From Cryptomeria japonica (Eukaryota; Streptophyta; Pinopsida; Cupressales; Cupressaceae): 64,000 bases of DNA. The stretch spans positions 653,996,920 to 654,060,919 of the forward strand of contig NC_081405.1 of the NCBI RefSeq assembly GCF_030272615.1, in the 5' to 3' direction. The translations under genes were made by a program, and so were the position numbers. Positions 22,174 to 34,366 of the stretch are shown piece after piece (within the stretch, counting starts at the first letter, position 1; every line of letters begins with the position of its first letter). The notes beneath the pieces were generated by a model. It was given only the letters and a program-made list of their open reading frames with translations, ran no database searches and was not told the DNA's origin.

Positions 22174-24570
22174 GGTGTACAAGGCATCAGGCCCCCCTGC
22201 ATATTAGAAAAATACCAAAAACATTCAGAAAATGTCCTGAAGAAAATACCAAAACATTCGAAAAAAGTAAAGAAAAATCATGCATCCAAACGGTGAACAA
22301 CCACTCTGGTGGCACCTTGGGTAAGTGCGATGGTGAAAACCTGGCAAACCTGGCGCCACTCGTAAAAGCAATGGCTCTAGTATCTTTCAGGCTCGTTGCG
22401 ATCACATTCATACATACACACATCCATCCATCTAACCATGGCTTGTTATTTGATCTGTCATTAAGAAAGTACTTCATGCGTCTAGCATCCCACTTTTTCA
22501 TAAATCATGTCCAACTTGGGGGCAATGCCCTTACAATCTAGATGATGGAAGTGGATTCTACATTACTAGTGATTCATTGGCAAAAACATTCAAAAATGTC
22601 TCGCAAAATACAAAAACATTCAAAAATGTCTCGCAAAATACAAAAACATTCAAAAATGTCCCAGAAAATATCAAAAACATTCAAAAATGACTCACAAAAT
22701 CCACAAACATTCAAAAACTATTACACAAAATCCAAAAACATCGAAAAACCATCAAAAATCACCCAAAAAACATGACAACACCTTGTACATATTCATCTGA
22801 TCAGATACAAAATACTCACACAAATGACCACTTATCACTCGACCAACACAATCAACATCAACAATCCAAACTGTCTTAAACAAGGATGCATCCTTCCTTA
22901 TCAAAACAAAGACAAGATGACATTTTCTTTGACAAGAAAATTATGTTAAGCTATCAAATACTTGGTTGATTCGTGAGTAATTCATTTGTTTATCTGTATC
23001 GGGATCTTTCAGCATTGTTTTGTATCGTTTGCGCATTACTTCCGATGAAGTTCTGGGGCATGTACTAATGGTGTCTACGTGGGAAGTTCACCAAGCTATG
23101 TGATCTTATGCAAAATGCAGTCATAGATCACTACGGCTTGCTGACTACAGCGTATACCTCGATCATATGAGCATGAACCATTACCAAGGATCCATATTCT
23201 TTATTCTTTATGTATATATTGTTTGTTTGCAGGTACAATTCTCTTTCTTTGGTTCCTCCTACCTCATCCAAACTAGATAAAGGTTTTATCTCTTATTACG
23301 GTATGCACTTGTCTCAGGATATGATCAGCCTAAGATCAAGGAGGACGTTCCAAGTCATGCATGAACGGAGATAATCCTTGTCTATTCCGCAAGCAATACT
23401 CAGGTCAACTTGATCCATTATATCAAGTTGCTTGTATTAACTTGCTATATCAAATCCATGTAAGAAATACTCTGGTCATCTTGAATCATTATGTCAAGAT
23501 GCTTGTATTCTCTTCCAACATTTTAAAGCTCAATGATGAAAATAGAGCACTATGGATCGTCATTCCATCTCATCTATATATACTGCATTTCGTTGCATTC
23601 CAACCATCCATACATTCATAATAGCTGCATATCATGCATACATAGTCATAATAATGCATACTCTATTTTCCTCTTCTTCCATAGGAATGAGTCATAAGTC
23701 CTCCATATCTTCTATCTAACATCAAATCCCCCCTCACCCTCCCTATCTTGATCATCAACATCATCCTAATCCCTTCATCGATTCCCATCCTCACTCATCC
23801 ACAAAATTAAGCTAGTTACTCTATCTACACAGATACATCGACTCCCACACACCTAGACTATCAACAGATACTCTGATCAAGTATCTTCGGGTCTCAACAG
23901 GTAATCGATTATGGTAATCCTAGACTACATCAGGCATTTATCACAATGACCTAGTCTCAACGGGGTTGCCATGATTCCCCACAACCATCCATCACACGCA
24001 CACACTATCAATTGATCAACCAATCAAACACAATCCAACGGACAATTACATCAATTGTCTACATCTCAACGAGTATTTTGCTTCATATACCTTGACTTCA
24101 TCGGGCAATTACATCAATTGTCTAAGTCACATTAGGTCACTTTGATTCACTTACTCAGACTTTATCATGTCCAAGCGACCAACTGACATCAACTGTCACG
24201 CTTTGACTTGACCGGGGCAATTAAACCGATTGCACCAGATTGTCCAACCAATTTTGATCAATTGTATAGCATCAATCCAAACCCCACACTACATCTGCTA
24301 TGTATCTCTTGCATGACCTCAGGGTACTCGTTGGCTTGTTGTTTCTTCATATTCACTCCATTTTCTCCCATTCTTTCATCATTAGTTCTAATTTCTTCTA
24401 TTCTACCTCCCCTCCGCTTTTCATTCTTTTTCGAGAGATCGCCCGATTTTTCAAAAAAATTCGGCCCATCCCTCGAGGGGGCATACCACCCATTAAATTT
24501 ACATTTTATGGGGCATTTCTTCACACCTATTTTTCTTTCTTTGAAACGATGCGATAAACCGCACCGTCTC
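22174..24570 (+). other. 3' noncoding region of the Tat element with conserved motif and 30-bp repeats
   Basis: The stretch of 2.4 kb has no convincing gene; a 126-codon frame at 24208-24588 overlaps the polypurine tract and shows no domain. A motif around 22315-22360 (CACCTTGGGTAAGTG, then GGTGAAAACCTGGCAAAC) is shared with the outer element at 27945-28012. A tandem array lies at 22581-22765. The last 110 bases (CCTCGAGGGGGCAT, TGGGGCAT, TCTTTGAAAC) are also shared with the outer element and lead into the polypurine tract. Confidence 0.75.
22581..22765 (+). repeat. tandem 30-31 bp repeat, about six units
   Basis: Each unit starts CAAAAACATTCAAAAATG and ends with a variant of TCTCGCAAAATA. 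The first two units are identical and later ones drift. Related words occur upstream at 22206-22262 and, on the other strand, in the outer element at 27060-27300. Confidence 0.85.
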
Positions 24571-24583
24571 AAAGAGGGGCAAA
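24571..24583 (+). other. polypurine tract of the nested Tat element
   Basis: AAAGAGGGGCAAA lies immediately before the 3' LTR. It is the usual primer for plus-strand DNA synthesis and matches that of the outer element over 13 bases. Confidence 0.93.
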
Positions 24584-26439
24584 TGTAGTCACATAAATCT
24601 GTCCACTTAATTAAATGAATATTTAATATTTATTTGATTATTTAACCATCAATTAATAATTAATTAAATTAATATATTTAATTAATTCATCTTAACCCTC
24701 TTCTCCTATTAATTAAATAAATTATTCAATTTATTTGATTTAATTCACTTAACCAAATTCAGACCATTAATTAAATAAATAAATCATATTTATTTAATTA
24801 AATATTCTCTCACATTTAAATAAATTAATATTTATTTAAATCCCCCAAAATCCCACCTCTCACATTTAAATAAATTAACATTTATTTAAATCACCTTTAT
24901 CCTCTACCCACTTGCATTTTCCTACAAATACAAGTTGCACAATTATTTTAAATAAATAATTTATTTAAATCACCTTTATCCTCCACCCACTTGTATTTTC
25001 CTACAAAAGCAAGTTGCACAACTATTTTAAATAAATTATTTATTTAAAATCCTATTTATCCTCACCCACTTGAAACCTTTAATGGTTTCCCTTAAAGTAT
25101 TCAAACTTGATGGCTTTAAAGTCTTCAAACTTGATGGCTTCCTTCTATAGTCTTCTTAAGACTTTAATGGTTTTGCTTAAAGTCTTCAAGCCTTTAATGG
25201 TTTCCCTCAAAGTCTTCAAGCATTTTAATGCTTTATCTTTATTTTTCTCATTTAAATAAATTAATATTTATTTGAATATTTATCCAAATGCAAATTACAC
25301 CATTTAATTGAAATAAATGATTTTATTTTAATTGAAAATACCAAAATTTCTCCCACTTGCATTTTCCTACAAAATCCACTTGTATGCCTAAACCCCTTCT
25401 AGATTCTTCTAAACCCTTCCTAATTAGCCTAATCCATCCCCTAAATATTGTCACAATTCTAAGCAAAATGGAGTCACTTCTCAAAGCCTAAAAGTCTTTG
25501 ATAACCATTAAAGGCTTTCAACCTTCAACCACTAAATGTCTCAAAGTCTTGGATAACCTTTGAAAGCTTCCAACCTTCAACCACTAAATGGCTCAAAGTC
25601 TTTGATAACCATTGAAGGCTTTCAACCTTCAACCACTTAATCCCCAAAGTCTCCAATAACCATTAATGGTTACCTCAAACCCTCCCACATGGTTAAAACA
25701 TTTGTTTTGACTCAACCTCTACCCAACCCAAGGGTCTCATCAAGCCTTTAATGCTTTGACCATGATTATCTCTTAATCATTTGCACAAAGGTTTATCCTT
25801 GCATTAACTCTTAATCCAATGGGTAATCTTAATTTAGACTTGACCCTTACCTTCTAGATAACCATGAGGTCTTCTCAGGCCTTTAATGCCTCCAACCTCT
25901 TCTCTCAACCCAATCCTATGTTGACACTTGTCACCATTTTATTGGTGCCAATTGTGCACATGGATCCCCAACTTTCAAACTTGGCCCTTGATTAAACCAT
26001 TCAATCTTAACCCTTCATTTCCCCATTTCTTCTATAAATAGAACCCTTCTCCTCAAGCAAAAGAGGAAGCATTTAGAGTATTGTTGTTATACTGGCATTA
26101 GCATAGAGCTTTTTCATAGCATCACTATCTACTCTTGCATAGTATTTGCTTATCATATTCAACCATCTTGAATCTCCATATGGCATCCATGGCTAGTGCT
26201 AAAAGCTGAGAGCTACACTCATTTGGGACTTGGAGAGGAGAGGAACAAGGGAGGAGCAACTATGAGCATCTTGATTAGCTATTTCATTCTATGTTTATAT
26301 GCTTTCTATTTCATGCTTAATATCTCTCTTGATATGCCTGTTTAGAATAATCTTTTGTTGCTAACACTAACGTTTGTTTCTTGTGCTCTTGTGTGTGTTG
26401 CCATCAAACAGATTTTCTAATCCTTTTTGCAAAGCATCA
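24584..26439 (+). repeat. 3' LTR of the nested Tat element (1856 bp)
   Basis: Same length as the 5' LTR with five substitutions. The TATA box at 26033-26041 could start transcripts into the outer-element sequence downstream. It is followed by the duplication ACTTG. Confidence 0.97.
26033..26041 (+). promoter_or_regulatory. TATA box of the 3' LTR
   Basis: TATAAATAG, identical to the 5' LTR copy. If active it would read out antisense into the long reading frame of the outer element. Confidence 0.55.
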
Positions 26440-26444
26440 ACTTG
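26440..26444. repeat. target-site duplication ACTTG, right copy
   Basis: Pairs with 10290-10294. Confidence 0.96.
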
Positions 26445-28269
26445 CTTTCAATAATGCACTTTGTAGGTGAGAACCTTTATTTTAATGTAGCAAAATGGAT
26501 GCGTAGCATCATGGCATTGAAGGCCAGAGCTGAAATGCAACCCTTTTTGCAAAAGACAGACACACTGTAGACAAACAACAATCACAACAAAAGAATAAAA
26601 GGACCATGAACCATCCCGGTCACTCTAAATCACTCAGTGACATCATCGAGCAACATAGGAACATGACCGAAGCCAAAGATAAATCAATAAAAAGATAAGA
26701 TGCACAAATTCCAACAAATCAAACAAACATCTTGATCTTCATTGTCAAAAGTTGAAAGAGTTGATAGGATGATCATGCTGTCTGGTTTCAGGGAATGCGG
26801 TACCCCATCTAAGACATGACATAGTCTAGTTTCGAGTATACCACACCCTGTATAAGACTCATGATAGTGTGCCAAGGATGAATTGATTTTGAGGTTGATT
26901 GATATGACAATTTTGATCAGTTTGAATGTCTGAGTTGATGGAAAGAGTTCATCTGTTTAAGAGTGATTTCATTAAAGCACAATGTTGGATTGATTGCCAT
27001 TGGATGTATACTCAGTGATTTGTCTTATGCATCAAGAGGATATTTATTGCAAAATGCTTTTTTTTTTTTTTTGATTTTAATGTTTTGAAATGTTTTTGTG
27101 TTCATTTTTTTAGAACTTTATTTGACTTTTAAGGGATTTTTTTCATGACATTTTTTGATTTTTATGATTTTGTTAGGACATTTTTCAATTTTTTTAAGAG
27201 ATTTTTTTCAAGACATTTTAAAAAATTTTATGATTTTTTCAGGACATTATTTGATTTTTTTAAGAGATTTTTTCAGGACATTTTAAATTTTTTTTATGAC
27301 TTTGCCCCTAGTGTCTAGCAAGGCAAGGAATATGACAGGTGAATAAATAGGCTTGCTGAAATATTGGTGGATAGAGGGAAGACAAAGGCATTTTATCATG
27401 GAGACAATGCGGATGCAATTTTCAAGTGCTATTGCTTGATGGGACTAGAGACTGGATATGATAATGTAAAGCAGTGACATGGCATGAGGGACATGTCAAG
27501 AGGTTTTTGAAACCATGTTTAAATTTTGCGTCCTTATGTCAAATCAAGATCAAGGAATGAAAAAGAGTGTATGGATAGTGATAAGATATGGATAGAATAA
27601 CCAAGACCAAGAATGGATAAGGGACATGGACTGAAGGTCAGGGTAGGCTAAGGGATAGTGGCAGAAAGTTGCAATAAGACAGGGAATATGGATGAAAGGT
27701 TGTAACAAGAAAATCGATAAATGACCAAAAGCTATGATAGATTGAAAGCTACAAACAAGAAGCATGATGCTCATGACAATCATTAGCCTTGTCAAGATCA
27801 AAAGGTGGAAAGGGAAACTGGACATGAGGGACAATAGGATATGAAGCGAAATGACATGGTATGATAGGATAATGAAGGGAAATAGGATATGAAGGAGGAA
27901 ACCTACCCCCAAGTGTGGTGTGCAAGAAGTTCATAGATTACGCATGATGCCTGTTTGCCAGGTTTTCATCACAGTACTTGCCCAAGGCGCCTGTTTGCCA
28001 GGTTTTCACCAGTGGACGAATTATTTTTGCTTTACTTTTTTTTTTCACTTTTTTGATTTTTTTGTATTTTTGAGCTTTTGATTTTTTTTTTTTGTATTTT
28101 GACTTTTTCAATAGAAGATGGACACATGATAAGGGATGGAAGAAGGACTCAAGCGTCATTTTGTTTGGATAGTAGCCTTGAAAAAAAATGGACCATGACC
28201 TTTAAAAGTATGCTCAAAGATGTTGGTAGGATAAGGACATGGAAAAAGAGATGAAACTAAGGCAAGGAT
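26445..28269 (-). other. noncoding part of the outer element, downstream of its long frame
   Basis: No domain was found in short frames at 26684, 27550 and 27938. On the minus strand, 27060-27300 is an A-rich drifted repeat of a CATTxxAAAATGTCCTG word, like the 30-bp array of the Tat element. At 27945-28012 the motif GTGAAAACCTGGCAAAC (minus strand) occurs twice, with CCTTGGGCAAGT between. This matches the Tat element at 22315-22360 in sequence and order. Confidence 0.65.
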
Positions 28270-31131
28270 TTATGCAAAGGATTGGACCAAAGGGATCGAA
28301 GGATGGAAAATATGAATTGGATAATGGATAGGGTATTGGAAGAATTGTGCTTTAGTGGATGGAAATGAAGGCAAGATCGACATTGGCACACACCTTGAGG
28401 GGTGATGAACTGATGGAGGAAAGACGTATTTTGGATATTGATATTTTGACGGAGGAATGGCTTGGGATTTTGGGACATAAGGGCCCAAAATGGATGAAGG
28501 AGGTGATGGAGGAAAAAATTTGAGAGAGTTGGATGGAGGAATAGCAACTTTGGATGCCAAGTTGGATGTTTCTTTTTGTGCTTCAAGGAGCTTCTTAGGG
28601 ATCCACATGGTTTTTGATTTTTCATGCTTTTGTGGTTCCTTGGAGTGCATTGCTTGCATAAGGGATTTAGGAACCCATATATATTTTGAATTTGCTTTAT
28701 TTTTCTCAATGGGCCTTTGTGGCCCGTTGGATATATTTTTTTCTTTTTGGATCATATTTTTCTTTGCTTTGACATGTTGATTAGATTGGACATGTTGATC
28801 CTTGAATACATGTGGATTTCTAGACTTATGACTTTTATACTTGGCATCCAAATTGCTTGGAGGGGGAAAGGAATGCATGGATGGATATGAATGAAATGGA
28901 GTTCTTTTGGATGACTGGAATTTACTCAAGGATGTGTGCCTTTGCTGACCTTGCATAGAGGACGAAGGGATATAAGGACCTAAGATGGATGGAAGGTATG
29001 ATGGGGAAGGTGTATGTTTTGATTTTGATGGAGGGATACCAATGTCTTGAGAGTGAGTTGTGTAGACATGACCCTTAAGATCTTCTTTCTCATGAAGAGA
29101 TTCTTTCTCATGGAGATCTACTCCTTTGCCTTTATGAATATCTTGACTTGTAGGATACTCTTTTCTTTGGGAAGAAGATGCAAGTCCATTATGAGGTGGA
29201 TATGATATGAGAGAAATAATGAGATCATGAAGTGGATCGGATTTCACCAAAGTGGAAGAACCCATTATGCATGTCAGGGATTCATGAACATCTTGCACCG
29301 ATACGTTAGAATCATGAAGGGGATTAGGATCATGAGGGGGACTAGGATTGTGTAGTGGACATGGTTCAATGACAGGCTCTTCAAGTGATGGAATGGGAGA
29401 AATAATGGGATCATCACAAGAAATGCTATCTTGGAGTGTATATGCTGGATTAGGACAAGGAGATGGAGGAACAAGTGGATCTTGTGGAGGATCTAAAGGA
29501 ATAATTTGATCTTGACAAGGAGAAAGATCATTGGAATCCTCTTTAAAGGTGATTTTCTCTTGACTTTCAATGGGATCATCATAAAGGATGGAAGGAATAT
29601 CTTGATCTTTCTCAGGAAGTGGAATGTCAATGGGATTTGAAAGGACATTGTGTTCATGAAATGGAAGGGGATCGTTTGGGATTGGATGGACTGGGATATC
29701 TTGATCTTGCCCAGGGAATGGAGTGTCAATAGGACTTTGGATAGGATGGACAAGAATAGGGGAATCATCGTGAGTGTCTAGGAACATGGGGTCCTGGTCA
29801 ACAATTGGATGGGATGATAAGGTTTCAAGATCTTGATCTTGATCTATTTTAACACGCATTTCTTCATGCTCTAAATTATCCTCTTGACATGGGGTTGGAC
29901 TTTGGACATGCATGGAGGATTCTGACAAGGGATCAATGTTTTGGCATGAAGGAAATGCACTTTGAACATTTGTGATGGATTCTGGCAAGGAATCAATGCT
30001 TGAACATGAGGAAGAAGGACTTTGAATGGGGTCCTCTAAAACAGGTAATGGCAATAAAGTGCATGGTGGCATTGGGTCTTGTATTTCTAAAATATGACAA
30101 GGATGTGCATCATGAATTGGATTATCTTGGCAATCAATTATGGATAGCTCCTAGATAATTGCATCCTTTTGTGTATTGTTTGATGAGGACAATATAGAAG
30201 GTTCTTGTGAAACTTCTAAAGGTGTAGGGATAGATGCCACTGGAGAGTCAATTTTCTTGCGAGGGGATGAGGCATTGCTAGAGATAAGTGTATTATTTTG
30301 ATCTTCCTCAATAAACTCACTTTGTAATTTCCTAAAGAGCATTGCAATAAAGCCACCTTTCTTTCGAGGTTTTGACATGGTTGTATCTGGAATTTGAACT
30401 TGTTTGGCAAGGAGTTGGTTCTGATCTAATGTCATATTTTGATTTTGAACTTGGTTCAATTGTTCTGACATGTTTGAAACTTGGGTTGGTGCATGTTGCA
30501 AGTTTTGTTTTTGAATGTTTGGTTGTGGTTGTTGACATTGATATGTTGATTGAACTTGTTGATATTCCACCATTGGTTGAACTATTTGTTGACATTGTAT
30601 AGTTGGTTGGACATATTGTTGAAATTGGACCATTGGTTGTATTGGTTGTATATGTTGAACAATTGGTTGAACCATTGGTTGTGATGGTTGAAAATCTGAT
30701 TGATAGTAAACACCTTCTTGTTCTTGTTGTGGAGGCACATAATATTGAAATTGATGTTGTCTATTTTCTTGAAATTGTTTCAGCATCTCTATTTGGGAGA
30801 GGAGAGCTGGTATGTCTGATTGTTCAAGAAGAGATCTTACATCAATTGGCTCAATCTTTGGACTTTGACCTAGAAATTTTCGAAACACTTTGGACATTTG
30901 TGATCTATTCTTCTCAATGTTTTTCACTCTTTGTTCCAATATCTCTTCTTCTTGAGCTATTTTCTCCTCTAGTTTTTGTATTTGGAGACTTGTTTCATCA
31001 TAAAGAGTTTGATTGATATTGCCTTGTTGTTGGGTTCGATATAATTGTGATTGCATTGTCGGTTGATATGTCAAACTTTGTTGCATCATTGGTGCTTGGA
31101 ACCTTGTTTCAATAGACATGTCACTATGCAA
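28270..31131 (-). CDS. long low-complexity protein in the gag position of the outer element (one in-frame TAG)
   Basis: One minus-strand frame of 954 codons, interrupted only by TAG at 30151-30153. The N-terminal part (codons 1-326) has an Arg/Gln-rich start, a coiled-coil-like segment (LEEKIAQEEEILEQRVKNIE), a long Gln/Pro-rich stretch and a basic patch (KPRKKGGFIAMLFRKL). The second part (600 codons from 30072) is rich in Pro, Ser, Asp and His. It holds two pairs of internal repeats: IWVPKSLMQA with MWIPKKLLEA, and SILGPYIPSS with SILGPYVPKS. No zinc knuckle, protease or RT motif is seen. I do not recognise the family. A structural, Gag-like or RNA-binding role is inferred only from its position after the leader. 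That it stays nearly open while the antisense PMD gene is heavily broken hints that it was under selection. Confidence 0.7.
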
Positions 31132-33133
31132 TGTTTTTGGGATTTTTCAAGGATAATATACGATATGCAACTAAATGCAAACTAAATAGATGAAAATGCA
31201 ATCTATGGCAAGAATGCAACCTATTTTTTTGGTTGTTTTTGAAGATTTTGACAAACTTATGAATGCAAATCTAAAAATGAGACCCTTAGGAAATTGAAAT
31301 GATGTCTAGACCTCAAAGGACAAAAGGACCAAGTGACAAAAGGACAAAATGACAAAGTCTCCCCTATATGCTTGGATACTAAGCTAGGTTTGACCAAATG
31401 AAAATAATGACAAAAGACAAAAGTTTGATAAGGTCTAGACTTCCTAACAATGACTTAGAGTTTATCAAAGATTTGGATTACTCAAGTATGACAAAACCTA
31501 GTTTTGGCACTACATGCAAAGGGACAATTACTATGCAAATGACCCTAATATGATATGATAATGACCTAAGCTTAATGAAGAGACCTAGGGTATGCAAATA
31601 TGAATGTATGACAACGGTATTACTCTAATGCAAGAGGACACACACAAATGGATGACTCTTATTGATATGCAAAGGAGTATGACCTAGATGAAACTTAACC
31701 TTGATAGTTGACAATGGCTTTGCAAAACGCAACCTAGGATGAACCTAAATCTAAGTGACATGAATGTTGAGACAAGATTTTGAACAATGTTTGACAACCA
31801 TGTTTGAAGGTGTTTGGAAGTTTGTTGGATGAAATGCTCTTATGTTTAACCTTGTTTTGAATCAATTTGTCTTTTTTTTGAAATGAGATGCAATTCAACT
31901 TTTGACAAGTAAAGAAGACAAGATATTTTTAACATAGACTCAAGACAATCATGCTCATTCACACATTTCTTATGGTAGGCAAGGACATTAGGTACTTGAG
32001 AGGTAGACTTGTTATGGGATTCAAGGAGAATACATAGATGCTTGACCCCACGGGCTCCCCTCCATGGCACTCACTTCTCAGGGCAGCCAAGCATTAGTCC
32101 CCATGGAAATCTCCCCATGGTGAAATTAGTATCTCTTCCAAGTATCCAAACTTGTCCTTCTCAAGCAACTAGAAGGGTTTTTGGCCTCTAAAAACAAGGT
32201 GTTTAGTAAGGATTTCTGTTAAGCGTTACTCCTTGATGTCACACAAGCGTGATTGAGACATTAAGCCCATCAAGATACCAAACAAATGTAGTCGCACAAG
32301 CATGATTTAGACTGTGAGGTCCTACTTAGATGTTGATATGAGAAAGAGTCCAAGGGTCATCACTTCCCAAGTAACTACAATTCCCACGTAACACTTCCTT
32401 CAAAGCTTTCGCTCATCAGGTATTTGTTTATAGTGAGTTAAAATGCCAAGGTATTCTAGCCATACTCACTTTGGGTCATTCTCATCTCATGATTATCACT
32501 TGCTTGCAAAAGCAAATGGTCGGGAAGGCAGGCACTCTAAGGGTGACAAACAATCAAAGACATGAGCATGGTATTGAAGATCTGGATTTTTGATCACCCT
32601 AAAAAGGATGAGAGCATACTCTCCTACTCCAATGTCAAACTCAACAATCAAATCAAGCATAGATTCATTCCATCCTATTTAGAAATCACTAGGTGCCTAA
32701 GCATTAATTTCAAACACAAAGTTTAGTTGTATTCCAAGGCAACCTGCAAAACCCAAGTTAGAAGTTTGAGGTGTTTATTCTTTAACTATTGATTCTGCAT
32801 AAAACATGTTAGTAGTTTCATTTGTTGTCTTTGCCATGTGTATACCAAGATGCTGCACAGATAATTAGTACCAAAAACCAAAAAACAGAAAACAAAATGC
32901 AAAAACAAAACAAATTTCAAGTAAAACACTACATTTTTACCTCTGTTTCTAGACTTTACATAGGCCCAGAACTCATGACACAGGCGTAGAATGTCTTCAA
33001 CATAGGCGCAGGTTGTCTCACACAGGCGCAGAAGTCCCCAGAAAGTCCTGCACTACCCTGTTTCTTGGGTTTTTGACCTGCAAATCAACTCAAAAGCACT
33101 CAAAAACACAGTTAAGGGGTTAGATGGTTAGTG
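31132..33133 (-). other. untranslated leader of the outer element
   Basis: About 2 kb with no domain; a 74-codon minus frame at 31846 is not supported. On the minus strand, repeats of a TTCTGCGCCTGTGTG word lie near the primer site (33040-32945), spaced 22-29 bp. A similar placement of GCG words follows the primer site in the Tat element, although the words differ. Confidence 0.6.
32945..33040 (-). repeat. short direct repeats CTGCGCCTGTGTxxGA in the leader
   Basis: Four diverged copies occur, seen on the plus strand as CATAGGCCCAGAACT, CACAGGCGTAGAATG, CATAGGCGCAGGTTG and CACAGGCGCAGAAGT. The same word is clustered in both orientations at 7766-7880, near the other end of the element. Confidence 0.7.
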
Positions 33134-33152
33134 TTCACGTCAGGTTCACCAA
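33134..33152 (-). other. primer binding site of the outer element
   Basis: The minus strand reads TTGGTGAACCTGACGTGAA, starting four bases after the 5' LTR end. It differs from the Tat site at 12152-12170 by one base. Its orientation fixes the element as running on the minus strand. Confidence 0.85.
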
Positions 33153-33502
33153 TTAATGTAGCATAGGAATTTGGAAATCATCACAAACATATAAAAACTA
33201 ATCTAGCTCAATCACGAAAGCTTAAATGTAATGATCTATCCTAAACACACTCAATAGAGACATGAAAATTGAAACATTCAAAAAGATTATGCAAACCAGA
33301 TGTAAATCCGAATGCTTCCTTCATGTGGCTCCATTGTCCTTCTTTCTTCTCCAAATAGTTTTGTTGTGGATCTCACCTTCAAGTGCATAAACCTAATGTG
33401 AAAGCAAGATTGACATTGGCATAAGAGTACTCGAAGTGTGATTTGACAGAGTGATTAGAAATTCGATGATCTGATTAGGGATTTGATTGAAGAAATTCAT
33501 CC

Positions 33503-33510
33503 AATTTATA
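33503..33510 (-). promoter_or_regulatory. TATA-like box of the outer 5' LTR
   Basis: The minus strand reads GTCTATAAATTGG about 350 bp before the LTR end. It is the probable promoter of the outer element transcript. Confidence 0.5.
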
Positions 33511-34176
33511 GACAAATTGGATAGATGAATCAAATTAGCATGATTCAAATCAAATAGAAATTGTAAATCAAAAATGTCAATTATGACAAATTATGACAAA
33601 TTATGCACCTTCTATGCAAAATTTGATTGATTGATGATTATGACAAAATATGACAAATTTCTATGTCAAAATTGATTGATTGTCAATTATGACAAATTGA
33701 AATGTCATTCCCATGGAATTAGGAGATGAAATAGGAGGGAATAGAAATTAGATGAATTAGAAATTAGAAAATTAGAAAAAGAGGAAAATTAGGAATTAAG
33801 AATTAGGTAAATTAATTAATAATTGTCATTTATTAATTAATTCACAAAAGAGGAATAATTAGCCAATTAAATGAACATTTAATTGTGATGAGAAGACTTA
33901 GGATAAATAAATAATTTATTAATCCTAGAGGAAGAAATGACACACAAGGTTAAATGATTAAATCATGAAACCCTAGAAGATGAATTAGCAATGCAAGAAT
34001 GACAATTAGGTCTTGATTGAAGATAATTGATATCGATCATGATTTTGAATTGATAAATGACCAATGTGATAAATGATTTGATTGATTGACAAACTAACCG
34101 AGATTGATAAAGAGACCAAATTTATAGGCGCCAATTGACGAAGAACAATGACTAATTGATCCAAATTGACATGATT

Positions 34177-34366
34177 GAAAAGAATGATGATTGATGACAA
34201 AATAGATTGCAAAACAACAATATTGAAAATGACCACGATCGATGACAAATCGATCGCAAAATGACAAGATCGAACATGACAACGATCGATGACAAATCGA
34301 TCATTAAAATGACAAGATTGAAAATGGTAAGGATTGATGATAAATCAATCACCGGATGACAAGATT
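34177..34366. repeat. four tandem 47-48 bp repeats in the 5' LTR
   Basis: Same array as at 6735-6924, in the partner LTR, with a few substitutions in the GATCGATG cores. Confidence 0.85.

Larger units (their letters stand above)
10295..26439 (+). mobile_element. nested Ty3/gypsy element, Tat lineage, 16.1 kb
   Basis: Two 1856-bp LTRs (10295-12150 and 24584-26439) start TGTAGTCAC and end GCATCA, flanked by ACTTG. A primer binding site follows the 5' LTR and a polypurine tract precedes the 3' LTR. One polyprotein frame (14870-22173) encodes gag, protease, a G-patch, RT, RNase H, a second RNase H and integrase. The extra RNase H between RNase H and integrase and the CX2HX4HX4C gag knuckle place it in the Tat lineage. 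The LTRs differ at only five positions by eye (0.27 percent), so it is the youngest event in this nest. The polyprotein nevertheless has eight stops and one frameshift. Confidence 0.96.

Noticed and set aside
22581-22765. Regular repeats that might look like a CRISPR array
   Set aside because: Units are directly adjacent without unique spacers, in plant DNA inside a retrotransposon.
24208-24588. 126-codon frame before the 3' LTR of the Tat element
   Set aside because: It overlaps the conserved pre-polypurine region, the tract and the LTR start. No domain; an opposite frame is also open.
28490-31016. Plus-strand frames of 76-137 codons opposite the long protein of the outer element
   Set aside because: Shadows of a low-complexity minus-strand gene. 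No independent motif.
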